Shown piece by piece: positions 11,207-23,271 of a DNA stretch of 64,000 nt. The stretch lies in NCBI GenBank assembly GCA_951394405.1, contig OX596338.1, positions 3,658,001 through 3,722,000 on the forward strand, in the 5' to 3' direction. This DNA is from Coprinellus micaceus (lineage: Eukaryota > Basidiomycota > Agaricomycetes > Agaricales > Psathyrellaceae). Within the stretch, counting starts at the first letter, position 1. Each line of letters begins with the position of its first letter. A model generated the notes under the pieces. The model made no database searches. It was not told the DNA's origin and saw only the letters and a list, made by a program, of their open reading frames with translations. The translations under genes and the position numbers were made by a program.

Positions 11207-12804
11207 ATGGTTCGCTTTTTCTTCATTCGCCTTCCCCTCGCACATACCAATCATTGTGGGTCTGTTTGTATCATGGATTGGGTATTTCCAAACGTCTTTC
11301 GGCCTTCTGTAACCCGTAGACATCAACCCCAATTTCTCTCTGACTCTCACTCTTACTGTCTCACCAAGACCCACGCTCTCGCCTTCTGGCCAGGTAAGCC
11401 CTTGCAGAGCGACCCCCGCCTCTGCGGCGCTCGCTCTCCATATTCCACCTAAGGAAAATCACGTCGAATAACACAGGGAAATCCTGTTATGCTCACTCAT
11501 AGGCTCGCCGAGGTCGTTGAACTTAGGAGGAGGGTGCAGCGCGGGGGCCGCTTGGAGGCGTTTGATGTTCCCAATGATGACCGGGTTCTGGCCGTGCACG
11601 CGGAAACCGTCGAGGACTGGGTAGATGCCCATTAACAATCCCCACCTGTGGCATCGCCCTGAAACTACTCGTCTTCCACGTTTCTCGGGCTGCCTTCACT
11701 TTCTCCGTCACCACTAGACTATCTCTTACTTGATAGCACCCCTTGGTAGATTTATACGTGGCTGGCACAGGGCTGCCGTTCGCGCGAACAAATACCAGCT
11801 CCAAGTCGCACTCGAGGCCATCCTGGAGTATCTGCGCAGTAAGGAAAGCCACCCACTTATGTAATATGGTCGCACAGACTTGCACATCCTCCCAACCATA
11901 GATCCTGAGATGGCCCGCCGCGATGCACAGAACTGAGAAGGGACCCATTCCACCATTTGCGCTACCTATTGGCCAGCATTGCCATATACCCATCGATACA
12001 TCCACACCCACAGAGTGTGGAGACCAGTAGCTCTGATTGCGAATGCGTACACCCTACCTACTGACTGAACGTTGACGGTTCTATGTGGCTTAGCGGCATC
12101 CCCACTCCGAGTCGTTTGGTCGACCATCATACACTTTTGCGTGCGCTGACTTGGATGGCGAACTAACGCAGCCACGACAGAGGCCTCAGCCTTCGGACCT
12201 GATATCCCTTTCAGGCGTTTTCTGACCACCGACATTTGTGGTAGGTAGGTAGATAGACGGCACAATCAGGAAAGACCGCTTTCCACACTAAACAGCACAA
12301 GCGCCATTCTGTGGAAGGACCAAAACGGCATGTTTCTCAAGTTTCACAGCCGGCACCCGGCTGGTTTCCCCAAGGATCCTCAATGAGTCCCAAAATTGTG
12401 CAAATAAGAGTTGGATGATCCTCTAGTAGAGTCGTTGGGTGAGCTGCTGGGGATTCGCCTCAACTTAGGGACATGAGGATCGCAGAGGAAAGGCATAGAT
12501 GAACCCTAAGTAATCACGCAGTATCTACTAGACCCATCGGATGGAGAAAGCGGATGAACGAAGTACCAAGGGCCCTCCCTAAAAGAAAACTCCAACCTGC
12601 CCGCCAAGCCTACCAGGCTGTTGTGGCCGCGATCAAGGTAGATATTCGCTGGTGGTTTCTGGTCATGTCTAAAACGGCATTTCGAGCTGGCATCAACTGA
12701 TCAACATCATCTGGTCAAACCAGTCCACCCGAAAAACTGTGATGTGGGATAGGACACAACCCGGGTGGCCGGATACAGACCAGGGACCCTGGTCAAATCA
12801 GTGC
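11207..12804. other. gene-poor stretch with protein-like remnants
   Basis: The first ~30 bp resemble the HSP70 3' flank also seen after copy 1. A 48-codon plus-strand frame starts at about 11490 (MLTHRLAEVVELRRRVQ...) and a minus frame spans 11523-12011. Both look somewhat protein-like, but I recognise neither and they overlap each other. Nothing else is supportable. Confidence 0.3.
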
Positions 12805-13763
12805 GCGCAACCTAGGTCGTTCGGATTGAGGGAGTTTAGTGAACGCGGCGTCATCTGTTTGTTACCCGACCGGGTGAGGGAGGCGATGCTGTGAGTTCCC
12901 ATTCACTCTCTGGCATGCCTTCATCTATGTCTGACTTCTATCTTCTATCGATTTCATGACCATTACCTCTCCGGTACGATAGACTTCCAGCCCAGCCGCG
13001 CTGGCTCCATTGGTTCGTTAACGCGGGGTTTACCTCCACCTGGGTTTACCAGCGATATCTTTGCCTTCCTCGTCGTTTCATGGACTACAGTGGCTTTCCA
13101 ATCGATGGAAACCTTCCCAAACCTGACAAGAATGAGGATATTCGGGCGCGTCCGACGGTGTAAGTGTGTCCATATGGGTCCCAGCTTTTCGGTGTTAGGC
13201 GCTTGTTCTGCCTCTGCGCTTCTGTGCTTCTGAGTGGCGATTATTGCTCATCAGCTTCGCATGCACATATATATCTGATCGCTCATGCAACGGTTACCAA
13301 TATATAGGTACAGGTCGATCCCTTGGTACAAGCCGGAACCGATGGGCTTCTTGGGTCGCACTTGGGAGCGGTTCTTGGTGAAGGTGGGCTGGCATGCCCA
13401 GGTTCCGTCCGCAGAGTAAGTCTTACGTATTTGCCAGCATGAGTATTCACCGACCATTACGACATCCGTTTGAATAGGTTCTTCAGCAAGGGGTACAGAA
13501 TCGAAGAAGTGGTGAGTCTATCTTTCCTGCTTGGCATTCCATATCTTAACACCGAGCGCTCAGGGCCCCTCGAGGTTCCAAATCGTGAGTGGTCATCGGA
13601 CTTTGTGTTTCTTCTCGAACTTACAAAGTATCCCCCTAATTAAGTTGGCATCGAAGAAATCCTGCACAATGCGGCCAAGATACAGGGTTGCCCAATCGCT
13701 GCACCATGGGCTCCGAACACAAACGGATCGAATGCTACCTGCCCCGCTACTGCCAGTCCCTGA
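12805..13763 (+). pseudogene. 5'-truncated MpaB-family oxygenase pseudogene
   Basis: This fragment matches the 3' half of the minus-strand MpaB gene at 42.4-44.5 kb. It starts within that gene's seventh exon (FGLREFSERGVICLLPDR). It keeps exon 8 (YSGFPIDGNLPKPDKN), exon 9 (YRSIPWYKPEPMGFLG), exon 10 (KGYRIEEV) and the last exon (GIEEILHNAAKIQGCPIA), with introns at the same positions. The short penultimate exon is one base shorter than in the intact copy, which shifts the frame into the final exon. The N-terminal membrane segment and the first half of the catalytic domain are absent. It is a partial segmental duplicate, not an active gene. Confidence 0.82.
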
Positions 13764-14618
13764 TACACCCAGTCATCCTTGGCCCTTGATGATTTATGTG
13801 CCCTTTATTTACACGCTTGACAGAGTGCGCGCATCTCTCGGAGGCTCCGTAGTAGGACGTTCGCAAACTGTGCACTTGTTCTCACCTGACGGTCAAAGCC
13901 AACGGTCTAAATGTATCCAAAGAATCCACTGGCTTGTGAGAGGGTCCCCACTACACCAAACGCCCCAGCGCATATCTCATGAGACAACTTTGAACGGGTT
14001 CGGGACGAGGCACTTGGGGCCGATTCGCCGAGAGGGGAGCAAAAGACCGTGGCGCAGCCTAGACCTACAGCCAAACGTACGAATCCACGACTTGCGCACT
14101 CAAGGTGAACCGTACAGGAGCGACTGGGTGGGGTCTCTCGGTATGCGTAGATGATATCATTGGGCGTCGTCCACAATGAAGATGCTTCATCAATATCCCT
14201 ACGCTGTCTGCTGTTGAACGGTTACCCCTGTTCCCGTCCCTTCCCAGCCGCCTCAAGTCCCAATCCTGATTGTAGAATGTCGGTGCTTCACCTCTACCGG
14301 AACGATCTCGTGGACTCTCTCAGCGTCGGCTTGCGATATACTATGCCTGTGGGGATGAAGAACCTGCGTAAGCCTCCTCAGAAAGACGGAGCCGAGAGCG
14401 GTCTTACTTTATCGTGAGATGCCACTCCATTGCAAAGCTCGATTGCGAAACTCCGCACCAGGGACACAGGCAGGTAGCACGGATTGGGATAGCAGTTGCG
14501 TGTAGCGCGAGTCCTTGAAGCTGTGCCTCGTCGACGGGTGAGAAGGAGTTTGCATAATTTCCCGATCGATGGCGTCGGCATTGAGAAATCTTGTGAAGAA
14601 TCAGCACAGCAAAGCGCA
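13764..14618. other. intergenic, nothing recognised
   Basis: Both strands contain only short frames without family resemblance. The stretch separates the MpaB pseudogene from the 3' end of the minus-strand F-box gene. Confidence 0.3.
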
Positions 14619-16834
14619 TCAATCAGGGGGGTGGCTACGAACTGCTTGTAGCCAGCGAGTCGCGGTCCGTAGCGCAGGAGCTCGGTTGGGGACCCCTGGA
14701 TGGAAGCATTTACAAACACCTTCGACAAAGAGGTTGGTTGCGAGAAGTGTAGCTGCAGAGGTACTGCGGTCCAATCCAAGTGAATCCAGGATGGAAACCG
14801 TGTGGAAGTGCATCGCATTGTTGAACTGAAGCAGGGGTCCGGGATGCCAGATGGAAGGGCCGGCCCCGAATGTACAAGGGGCCTTTGAGAATGCAGCGTG
14901 AATGAGCGCTCCGACGCACTCCGTCTCCCAGGTGGCCTGGGATCGATACAACGATACATTGGTTGTCTTCTTCATCCGAGCGTCAGGAGCGATTGCCCTC
15001 TTGTTTGTCGAACTGAGGGTCTTCAAGAAACACTCGTGAGCGAAGAGGGTGGGATACGTTAGCACCCCACGGCACCGCGAGCACGTGAACAAAGTTGAGG
15101 CGTGATACAGGACAGTTTTTGTGAGATCGCGTTGGTTGGCATATGCTGGGGATTGGCGAAGGAGGTCCAAGATCTTTTCCTCCAGCTGGGTCCTCCACTC
15201 TTCCACCAACTCAGGCAGTAGAGCTAGGGCCGAATCCAGGGTCCCGTTAGGCATGTCTTTGTCCAAAGGCGAACTCTCCAGAGGCTGCGCGAACGCGTCC
15301 ATCAATGCAAGTTCCGCCAGGGTTGGAACTAGTGCACCGGAAGGCTGTGCTAGGACATATGTTCTGTACGCATTTCCTAACGCTGTCTCGACACGTTCTC
15401 GCATTCTGTTAAGGTCGTGCAATCGCTGACGTGCCTCTCGGATCTCTTGCATCCACTGCACGAGGCCAACTTTGATAGTGTCCCACTCTGCATGAATAGG
15501 TGTTAGTATATGGGCGATGTCCGCATCCTGGGGACCCTATCCTAACCTTCATCCGTCAGCGGACACTTCTGAAAGATGAGGGTGTCCATCTCATTAGCAC
15601 TGGGCGTATCCGACCCATCCATCACCCTCGTTCTGAATTCATCACCCCAACCTATTGTGAAATCTGAGTGCTGAGCACTTGCTATTGGTGCAACAGGCCA
15701 CCAGTGAACTCACCGAGGTCTGCCAGCCTCCGTCCGATCCTGGAACATGAGTTAGGATGACGTCCCAGTATGAAGCACACGTTAACGCACTGTTCAGAGC
15801 GGTTCACTTTAGCCGCCCACATGTTGTCGTGCCCCTTCGGCCCTTGGACATGGATGTACCGTTCGCATTGTTCAGCGTGCTGAACCGGGTATCAGTCATA
15901 GTAGGTAACGGAATGTGGAGCCGGAATGATGCAGACCAGTTCGAGGCATGCCCAAGCCTCCCTTTGGTCAATAAGCCAGGTTTCTTTCTCCTCGACACTA
16001 GTGAGATTCTTATACTCTTCATGCAATCTCAGAGCTGTCTTGACATGAAATCTTGTCCGCGCGATGTATCGAAAGGTGGCACTTGCTTTAACAGGGTCTT
16101 GCCGCTTCTCTGCGTCTGTCAACCGATGTGTCGTCGCAGGCACAAACTCGGAAAGTGCAGCGTCAATTTCAACAGGGAGCTCTTTCCATCGCTTGAACCT
16201 GGACAGCTCTTAAGAGGCGGCGTCTCTTAAGGAAGCGGATAGGGGCTTACTCTTCTAGGGTACATGGCTCGCAAAGCTGAGCCCGCGCCTCGATGTGTAG
16301 CAATACATCGCGATCCTCAGCGAGGCATTTCTGTTCATCCTAGAACTTCAGCAAGCCACTCGCAAGCAGGTAGACTCCTCAAGACTCACATGACAGAAGT
16401 CTGAAAACAGCAAATGAGCGTAGGCAGGTTCCGATAGGTCTTCTGGACAATCAGGGAGCCTCATGTTATTTTTATTCGCTCGCCTCCAGAACATGGCTGA
16501 CGAGGAGCTCATCAAGAATTGCCTGGGACCCTTTGCTACACAGGCGAGATGGAGTAGGTCGGCAGGCCACAAGTAGCTCACAATCTAACAGGGGGTGAAA
16601 TTGCGTTAGTTGGTGCTAAGCCAAGGCAAACTTGTTTGAACTGACCTCTCCCATAACGTCGGCGGGTAGCTCCTGGAAGAAGTTAAAGAGTTTCCCTCTT
16701 TCCTTTCCTTTCGCATTAGCCAACGTGCTCAACTTTCCATGCGAATCTGAGCGCTCGTTCGCCCCGCCGTTTATCGTCCTCGCAGTCGCCGCCCCTGTAG
16801 CACCATCCGTCTTCCGTCGCTTCGACCTCGGCAT
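14619..16834 (-). CDS. F-box protein, paralogue A
   Basis: Exons in transcript order are 16834-16646, 16584-16390, 16339-16251, 16198-15937, 15879-15791, 15739-15714, 15651-15547 and 15487-14619, about 607 residues. A basic N-terminus (PRSKRRK) may be a nuclear signal. The F-box follows (FFQELPADVMGEIVSYLWPADLLHLA). A pair of cysteines (LCEPC) and a later CSRC...HEC cluster (CxxC, 11 residues, HxC) could bind zinc. By family role it would be a substrate receptor of an SCF ubiquitin ligase; the substrate is unknown. Paralogue B at 29.9-32.1 kb has the same eight-exon structure with two exons of identical unusual sizes (26 and 89 bp). No frame breaks were seen. Confidence 0.8.
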
Positions 16835-17533
16835 TTTCAACCTGCTGCAAGGAGTAGATCTGGCGATTGTTTCTGGAGCTACGATATTACGATGTATGTG
16901 AGGTGGCTAGGTCGTCGGTCGCAGTGAGCGGCCACTGGCAATGAGTCGCGAGTCACCCGTCGCCTTGGCTTCATAGATCGTGAGAAGGTATTTCCTTGTC
17001 GGAAGTGCACTCGCTGGTCGGAGTCACTGGGCGCTTCCAGGCGCCTCCGGGAGAAATATCGTTCAGTCGAGCCGCCCCGATGCCAAGGACCTATGTAGCC
17101 TCAGCTTGCGCAAAAGCGCACCAATTGAACTGTGTTCAAAATACGCCTCACAGCACACTCTCTGTCAGTGGGTCACAGAGAGAGAACACTGGCGCGGCTT
17201 TCGATCTTTGATCACTTGTCCGAGTGCTCGCCAACCAGCAAAGTCTCCCAAAAGTCTCTCTGCTACCCTCAGCGAAAGTAGTACGACGTGGGTCTACCCG
17301 GACAAAGGCACTAGCCCTACTGGTTGAGAGCAATTTTCGTTTTTTCGGCCACTTCAACCCGCATGAGATGGGCGGCCGTGCAGGTATAGTACAAGTTTTT
17401 GGTACAAGAACGAAGGGTCAGAGGCGTGAGGTACTAACGAAAGCAGAAAGAAAGCAAGGAAAGCGACCTAGGTAAATGTCCGTATAAATATCGTAAGATA
17501 ATGATACCGCCTTGAAGCGGGTATGAACTTCGA
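16835..17533. other. intergenic, nothing recognised
   Basis: This holds the upstream flank of F-box gene A and the downstream flank of the membrane-protein gene. No conserved motif or RNA gene was seen. Confidence 0.3.
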
Positions 17534-18441
17534 CTACAACTCTTCCACGAACTTGCTTCCCCCCTCGAACGTCAACATGGATGTTCCGGATCGCGTGGCG
17601 AATGGTCTCCCTTTCCCGTTTGGATAGACAGACCCCTCCGCGCGAGGGGTGTCGTCCCCTGACATTGACTCTGGAGATCCGTTAAGACGGGAGTTCACAG
17701 TCGGAGGAGGCGTCGAGGACGGGGATGAGAACATGGAAGGCGCAAGCTGAGATGTGATAGTTGATATTGATCGTTGCGGGACTGGAGCGAATGGTTCGTG
17801 ATATCGTAGATTCATACTCCCTCTCTGGGAGGTGACACTCATAGACGTGTCAGACAGCATGCTCGACACCCGCGGGCGAGTATCTACTGTCATGGGGAGA
17901 GAGCGTTGCGGACTCGCAGGCGAAGCGCTGGCATAGGGTACGGCTGATGTGGGACGGGAGATGTCGAGGACTTCGGACATTTGAGTCGCGTGTCCCACCC
18001 GCCTCTTGACAGAGTTTTCGTCGTCGTCGCAGTCGTCCCGGGCGGCTTGGACCCACCCTTGCCCACTCCTATGAGCCATCTGATCGTCAGCTGGAAGAGA
18101 CGATTTCTTCTTATGCCTCGACAAGAGCCGATCGAATAGAGTTCTCGACGGTGTACTGATGGCTGGTGTCCCTCCCAGTTCTAAACCGCGAGCGGTAGAC
18201 GATGGGTACTGCCTGTGCGATCGCCTCCCTTCTTTCCGCGATTCGTAAATAAGATAGGCGACGGCGGAGCACGCCACAACGATGATCAACACCAGCACTA
18301 CGACCACCGCAATGAAAGCTGAGAGAAACGCGAACTGAGAACGATGTCATTTCAAGTGGCGAAGGCCTTACCTCCAGGTGATCCATTAATTTTTGGGATA
18401 TCCCTCCTCACCAGCGCCTCGTATGGGGCGAAGATTGCCAT
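17534..18441 (-). CDS. single-pass membrane protein with Ser/Pro-rich tail
   Basis: Two exons, 18441-18372 and 18318-17534, give 284 residues. After a short N-terminal segment comes one strong hydrophobic helix (about residues 24-44, VVVVLVLIIVVACSAVAYLI). A long cytoplasmic-type tail follows, rich in Ser, Pro and Thr, with basic clusters. The layout resembles fungal Mid2/WSC-like membrane anchors, but the large extracellular domain typical of them is not seen. More 5' exons could exist upstream, although an in-frame stop lies just before the chosen ATG. There is no enzymatic motif. Role unknown; a signalling or cell-surface anchor is only a guess from the architecture. Confidence 0.65.
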
Positions 18442-20326
18442 CGTGGGTCGCTAGCGCCGCCTCCCGCGACAATAGAGCGTAGTTTCCCGCAGTGCCCGAA
18501 TCCCAATGGGTGCTGAGCGCTCAAGGACGGTGGCGGTGTCCCAGGTACGTCGAGGACTCGATGACTGGTCGTACCGAGGGAGCAACGAGAATGAACCGGT
18601 TACCCGCGTCCTCCTCGAGTAGGGGGGTGATCGACGCTGACGAGAAGGTCAGCTCGGCTGAGATGAAGGTTGCTGGCAAGAGAGGGACACGCACAGTTCT
18701 TTTCCACCGCTACAACCGCCTCAGATGCCCCAATAGGGGAAAAGGATCAAATTCCGTGATCCCCGTCTCGAACATATCTCCACATGGGAGATGCGGGGGC
18801 TGTTGATGCGGAGAAGCGCTGGTCCATTCTCACTCAAAGTCAGGTAAACCATAGCTCGAAATTTCCAGTCTAATTACACATAACAAGTGTCTTGCTCTTG
18901 AGGCTCCTCCGAAAGATAATGGGTGGGGAGAGGTCGCAGTTACATCGGCCTTGGGTGTTAATACGAATGATCTAGCGCCTACTGGTCTTCAGTCCATCAA
19001 ATGAAACGCCAGTCAAGTTCATTCAACATTATGAAAGGCTGTTCGAGGCACAAACTTACGGCAGCTAATATTTGGTATTGCATACGCTGCAATATTCGTA
19101 TAATTACAAGGCCGGAAGAGCCAAATTCGAGCTCAAATTTCAAACCGAGAGCAAGTCTAAAAACGCGTCGGTTCTTCCGCCCTTCCTCGCGAACACACCG
19201 CCCTATGTCCAACGAAAAGATGTCCGAAGCGCAAGCCTCAATAGCTGCAAGTCCTAGCTCGTCGATGGAAATTGTCCCTTGGAGTTCGAATAGTAAATTA
19301 ATCCGTTCATGAAAGCGACATTGGCCGCGTCTCATCAAAGCTTGTATGGCCTGGCGAGACAACCGTCCGGAGGAGATAAACCAGCGTATACCACCCATTG
19401 CCTCGCCCTTGAGCCGGACCTTACTTGCATTCTCCTGGCATCCATGAATTTTCACAGCCCGAGAGGTGCCCAGTCACCATTCATGGTCATACATTCCTTC
19501 TTCGGTATGCGCGGACACGAAATTCATCGACAATCGCGCCGCCCGTATCGAATCGCTGGTCAGTACTCGGCATATAAGAAATAAAAATGCAAGGATGGGG
19601 CGCACGACGAGATGGGGGTGATGCATTTTAAACCGTTCCGTCTGATATCCACTCGAGAAGCCTCCGCGATGGAGTCCTTCCATCGAACCCCAGAAGTGCA
19701 TGGAGTCTTTTCCGAGTAATAGTGGTGACGCTTCGACGCGCCGATCATATGACAGTCAGACGCCGTCTGACTCGGATATTCGGTATATCTCGCAGTCGTG
19801 AAAGAGTCCCCTTGGTCGTCCATTCGTCTGACCAGAAATAAATATGGGCGCAAACAGGCAGTCTAGGTATGACCTCGATCACCATTCCCATCACCCTTCA
19901 GGTACACCAACGGGACCAGCTGGGCAGTTTGCGTTCGTATCCCGGTCTCTGCACCCATTCTCAGCCACGCTCTTCCAAGAACATTGGCAGAGGGTTCGGA
20001 AGGATTTCCCATCGACATATCTTCTTGGAGAACAGGCGATTTGGTGGCGTTTAGCGACGCCTGAGCTGGTCCCATGAATGAACGCACCAGTTCTCGGTGT
20101 CCATATCGGGCACATTCATCTGAGATCCCGAAGCACGTCCTCTCCGGTACTCCAATGGGGAACCCGATAAGCACAGCCAAACAATCGCACAGACAGAGGA
20201 GTGCGAACGTTGAAAAGGAACGGCGCATGCAAGGGCAGAATTCCAAGTATCCCCTTCTCTTCCCAACCCTCCGCCTCGCCGCGATACCCCCTCCCACTCC
20301 TTCCTTCTCCCGCCCCTCAGCCCAAT
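18442..20326. other. intergenic, nothing firmly recognised
   Basis: Several 60-150 codon frames occur (for example minus 18997-19455), but they overlap, lack family resemblance and have no splice context. The last few hundred bases are presumably the promoter and leader of the HMG-box gene, ending in a pyrimidine-rich run. Confidence 0.3.
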
Positions 20327-21807
20327 ATGATGCAAATGCCACATACCCTCTCCCGCATCTTCGGATGGGAGCCCCCTTCCAACGAAACCTACGTCGAGGT
20401 CGAAGTCCCCGGCCAACCCCCCGCTCACCAGCTCCCTGCGTTCCACATATCCGACAACGTTGCTCCGATGGAACCTTCCTCCCCTGCCTCGAGCACCTCC
20501 GCCCTCTCCGACGACCAGGGCGACAAACCAATAGGGACAGGTAAAAAAGGTGATCCCAACTGGGTCGCCCGCCCTCGCAACGAGTTCATCCTGTTCCGGT
20601 GCGACTACGTCCGCCGACACACCAAAGAGGGCGGCAACAAGCGTAGCCGCCGTGCTCCGGGTCAGGAAGCTGAGAAGACGCTGTCCAAGCTCGCTGCAGA
20701 GGCGTGGAGGGCTCTGTCGAACGAGGAACGAGCGTACTGGCGCGAGCAGGCTAACCTCGAGCGCAACGACCATGCTAGGAAGTACCCTGACTACAGGTAT
20801 CGTCCCAAGAAGAGCGCGACTGCGCGCAAGCGGCAGAGTCGCTCTTCGATGGCCACACACGTCGTTACTCGGTCCATGCCTGCCCCTGCCATCGTCGATC
20901 GTGTGACTGTCTCGCGTTCACCTTCCTTCGATCCTGGGATGCCTATCGTGCACCGAGGTGGTCCATTGTATCTCGACAACACGATCCGGAAGGCGACGTC
21001 AGTCCCTGTGCTCCCTTCTACCCGCCATGGGGACTGGATGTCTCTTTCCATCCAACCCATCCAAAACTCCTTCGACGGAAGGCTGACCTCTGCCAATATT
21101 AGCGTAAGTCCCCATTATCTCGGCGGCTCGGACAATTCGCTTACCTCCGTTTCGAACAGACATACCGCCAACCTATCCACCCCCTCCAACACTCCCAGTC
21201 CTACGACTCGCTCAACCTCGCTACCCCCGCACTCTCCGAATCAATGTCAATTCCGGATTCCTCCAGCTCTTCGCTCATCAACTGGAACGCCGAGAGCCCC
21301 ATGCTCGCGCCCCAGCCCACTCAGTTCATCGACCCTCTCAACCTCCCCCTCCACACCGGCTTCGCCTCGGAGTCGGTCCAATCTCCGGGTATCGGTGGCG
21401 GGCACCAGGAGTATCTGAACGCAGTCTCAGGTGGACGTTCACACCCTCACCTCCACGACCAGTTCCCGCAGCAGCAAGCGAGGGGCGACTCGCAGTGGGG
21501 GCCTCCAGGGACGACGTACCACCCGGCACATGCGATTGGTGGCATGTCCATCCTACGGACAAGTAGTCACCACAGTCTGGGGGTACATGACGGTCGCGAC
21601 CATGGAGATGGGCTTCAGCTCTACGATGCGACGGGCAATTTTGTGTTGCAGAAGTCGCCGATGGAGTCGCATGTGCAGGACTTCCACCAGATCCCGCCGG
21701 TAGGTGTGACGGTTGTCCCGGGTGAATACCTCTCTCCACCTGCTGAGATAGCCCCTGATGAGGTGTTCTACATGGACAGGGAACCTGAGTACGTTACCTC
21801 TTACTGA
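20327..21807 (+). CDS. HMG-box transcription factor
   Basis: Exons 20327-21103 and 21160-21807 give 474 residues. The HMG box spans roughly residues 83-165. It opens with the family signature RPRNEFILFRCDY and continues through LSKLAAEAWRALSNEERAYW to HARKYPDYRYRPKK, with a basic tail (ARKRQSR). MATA-HMG boxes of this type bind DNA and are common regulators of mating, development and dikaryon programmes in Agaricomycetes. The C-terminal half is low-complexity, rich in Ser, Pro, His and Gln, as expected of an activation region. ATG 20327 is the first of three close in-frame Met codons. Its specific targets cannot be read from sequence. Confidence 0.85.
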
Positions 21808-23271
21808 GTGACGTCGGTTTCTTGGCCGTGCGCTCCCCCCTCCCCTTCCTCTCTTTCCCTTACGGCTCGCCTAGCTTACAGCTATCACATTCCCTTCATG
21901 CTCTGTTTTCCTCTTCCATTCCTTCGCTTCGTCTCTTCGCTCTCCTCCTCTTTGTCTCCTAGTCTCCCCACGCATCGTCTTCTCATCTTGGCCCCAAAGC
22001 CTCTCTCTCTCACTTTCCTCTGGATACCTTCCCCTCCTATATCCTTATTGCTGATATCTATTCTCGTACCCAAGGACACCCACCACCTCTTCCATCTGTA
22101 CTGTACTGCGTTCCCTGTCAATCGAATACCTTGTATATTAGCCTTTGTATTGTAGATAGCCTCAACTCTCTCGTACTCACATTCTCCCTTTCTTTCGCCC
22201 ATACCACCACCCGCTCCTCCTGACTGCCTTCCTAATACAGCGACCTCGCCGTCACCTAGCTAGTAGATTTCGGCGCCCGTACCTCTCCTGATCGGGTTAC
22301 ATACATCGATCCCCTTCTGATCGGGTACATAACCTACCCCCGACACTCCCTTCCTCGCCCCAGCCGCTCCTTGTTTCGCTCGTTCGCTCGTTACCTCCAT
22401 TACTTACCATATATGGCATGGACATGGACAGATCCTGTATCCCGTGGACACGCTAGGTGCGCCACCAAGGACTCTCCTTTCCAGTACCTTACTGCCTTGT
22501 CGTAGCCATATCATCTCCATCGATATTCATCCACCTGTAGTAGCACAGTATATTGGCAATATATGACTCTAGAAATACAAACACCTTGTCAACGGTATAA
22601 CTGAGCGAAAGTAACAGCGGGACGTTACGAAGGCGGGGGAGAACATCGGTATCAACTCGAGCTTGACATTAGATTGAATTGGACTGGAACTTGGGCGTCG
22701 CAATAAGGCTTGGGCCCCGTCCGGGTATCGTGTGATCGAGACGAGGTACGCCTAGGCAGCGCGGCCGTAGCGTAGAACACCGAGACATCAGCCACACCAT
22801 TGCAAGATGGACCTTCCATATCCCAATCCCTCCACCATGACCCCTCATACAAATCTGCGACGAACCCCAAATCTCCAACCCTCCATATGAACAGACTGGA
22901 AGGAAATCTAAGAAAGAACAAAAGAACAAAAGGAGCCAGTGTATATGGAGGCTGCAATCGTCCAAGACCATTGAGCACTATGAGCGAGGATGCGCAGATG
23001 GGGGGAGGAAGGAAAGAAGACAAACAACAGTTAGCACGGGAGACAAAAGCGCCACACTTCTAGCCGCTAACAAGAACACAAGTTGAAGAGCAGAAAAGGA
23101 GTCCGACGAACAACAGAATAAACAAAGGGAGGACAAAGGAAAGGGCGGAGACAAGCGAATTTGGCGGGCCGACCGTCGCGTCCATAAACGGAAACCCGAG
23201 AAGGGCGCACGCCATGAATGTATGACCCTCTGACCGCCAGTCACGCTGGACCGGCAATCCCAGTTATGGGT
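21808..23271. other. 3' flanks of two convergent genes
   Basis: The first 300 bp are strongly pyrimidine-rich and are probably the 3' UTR of the HMG-box gene. Around 22285-22335 a short direct repeat (CTGATCGGGT twice) occurs. The right part flanks the carboxypeptidase 3' end. No gene was seen. Confidence 0.4.

Noticed and set aside
11523..12011. 162-codon minus-strand frame near the HSP70 relics
   Set aside because: Protein-like in places but unrecognised, and overlapping a plus-strand frame of equal quality.
18997..19455. 152-codon minus-strand open frame
   Set aside because: No family resemblance, no splice context, and overlapped by plus-strand frames of similar length.
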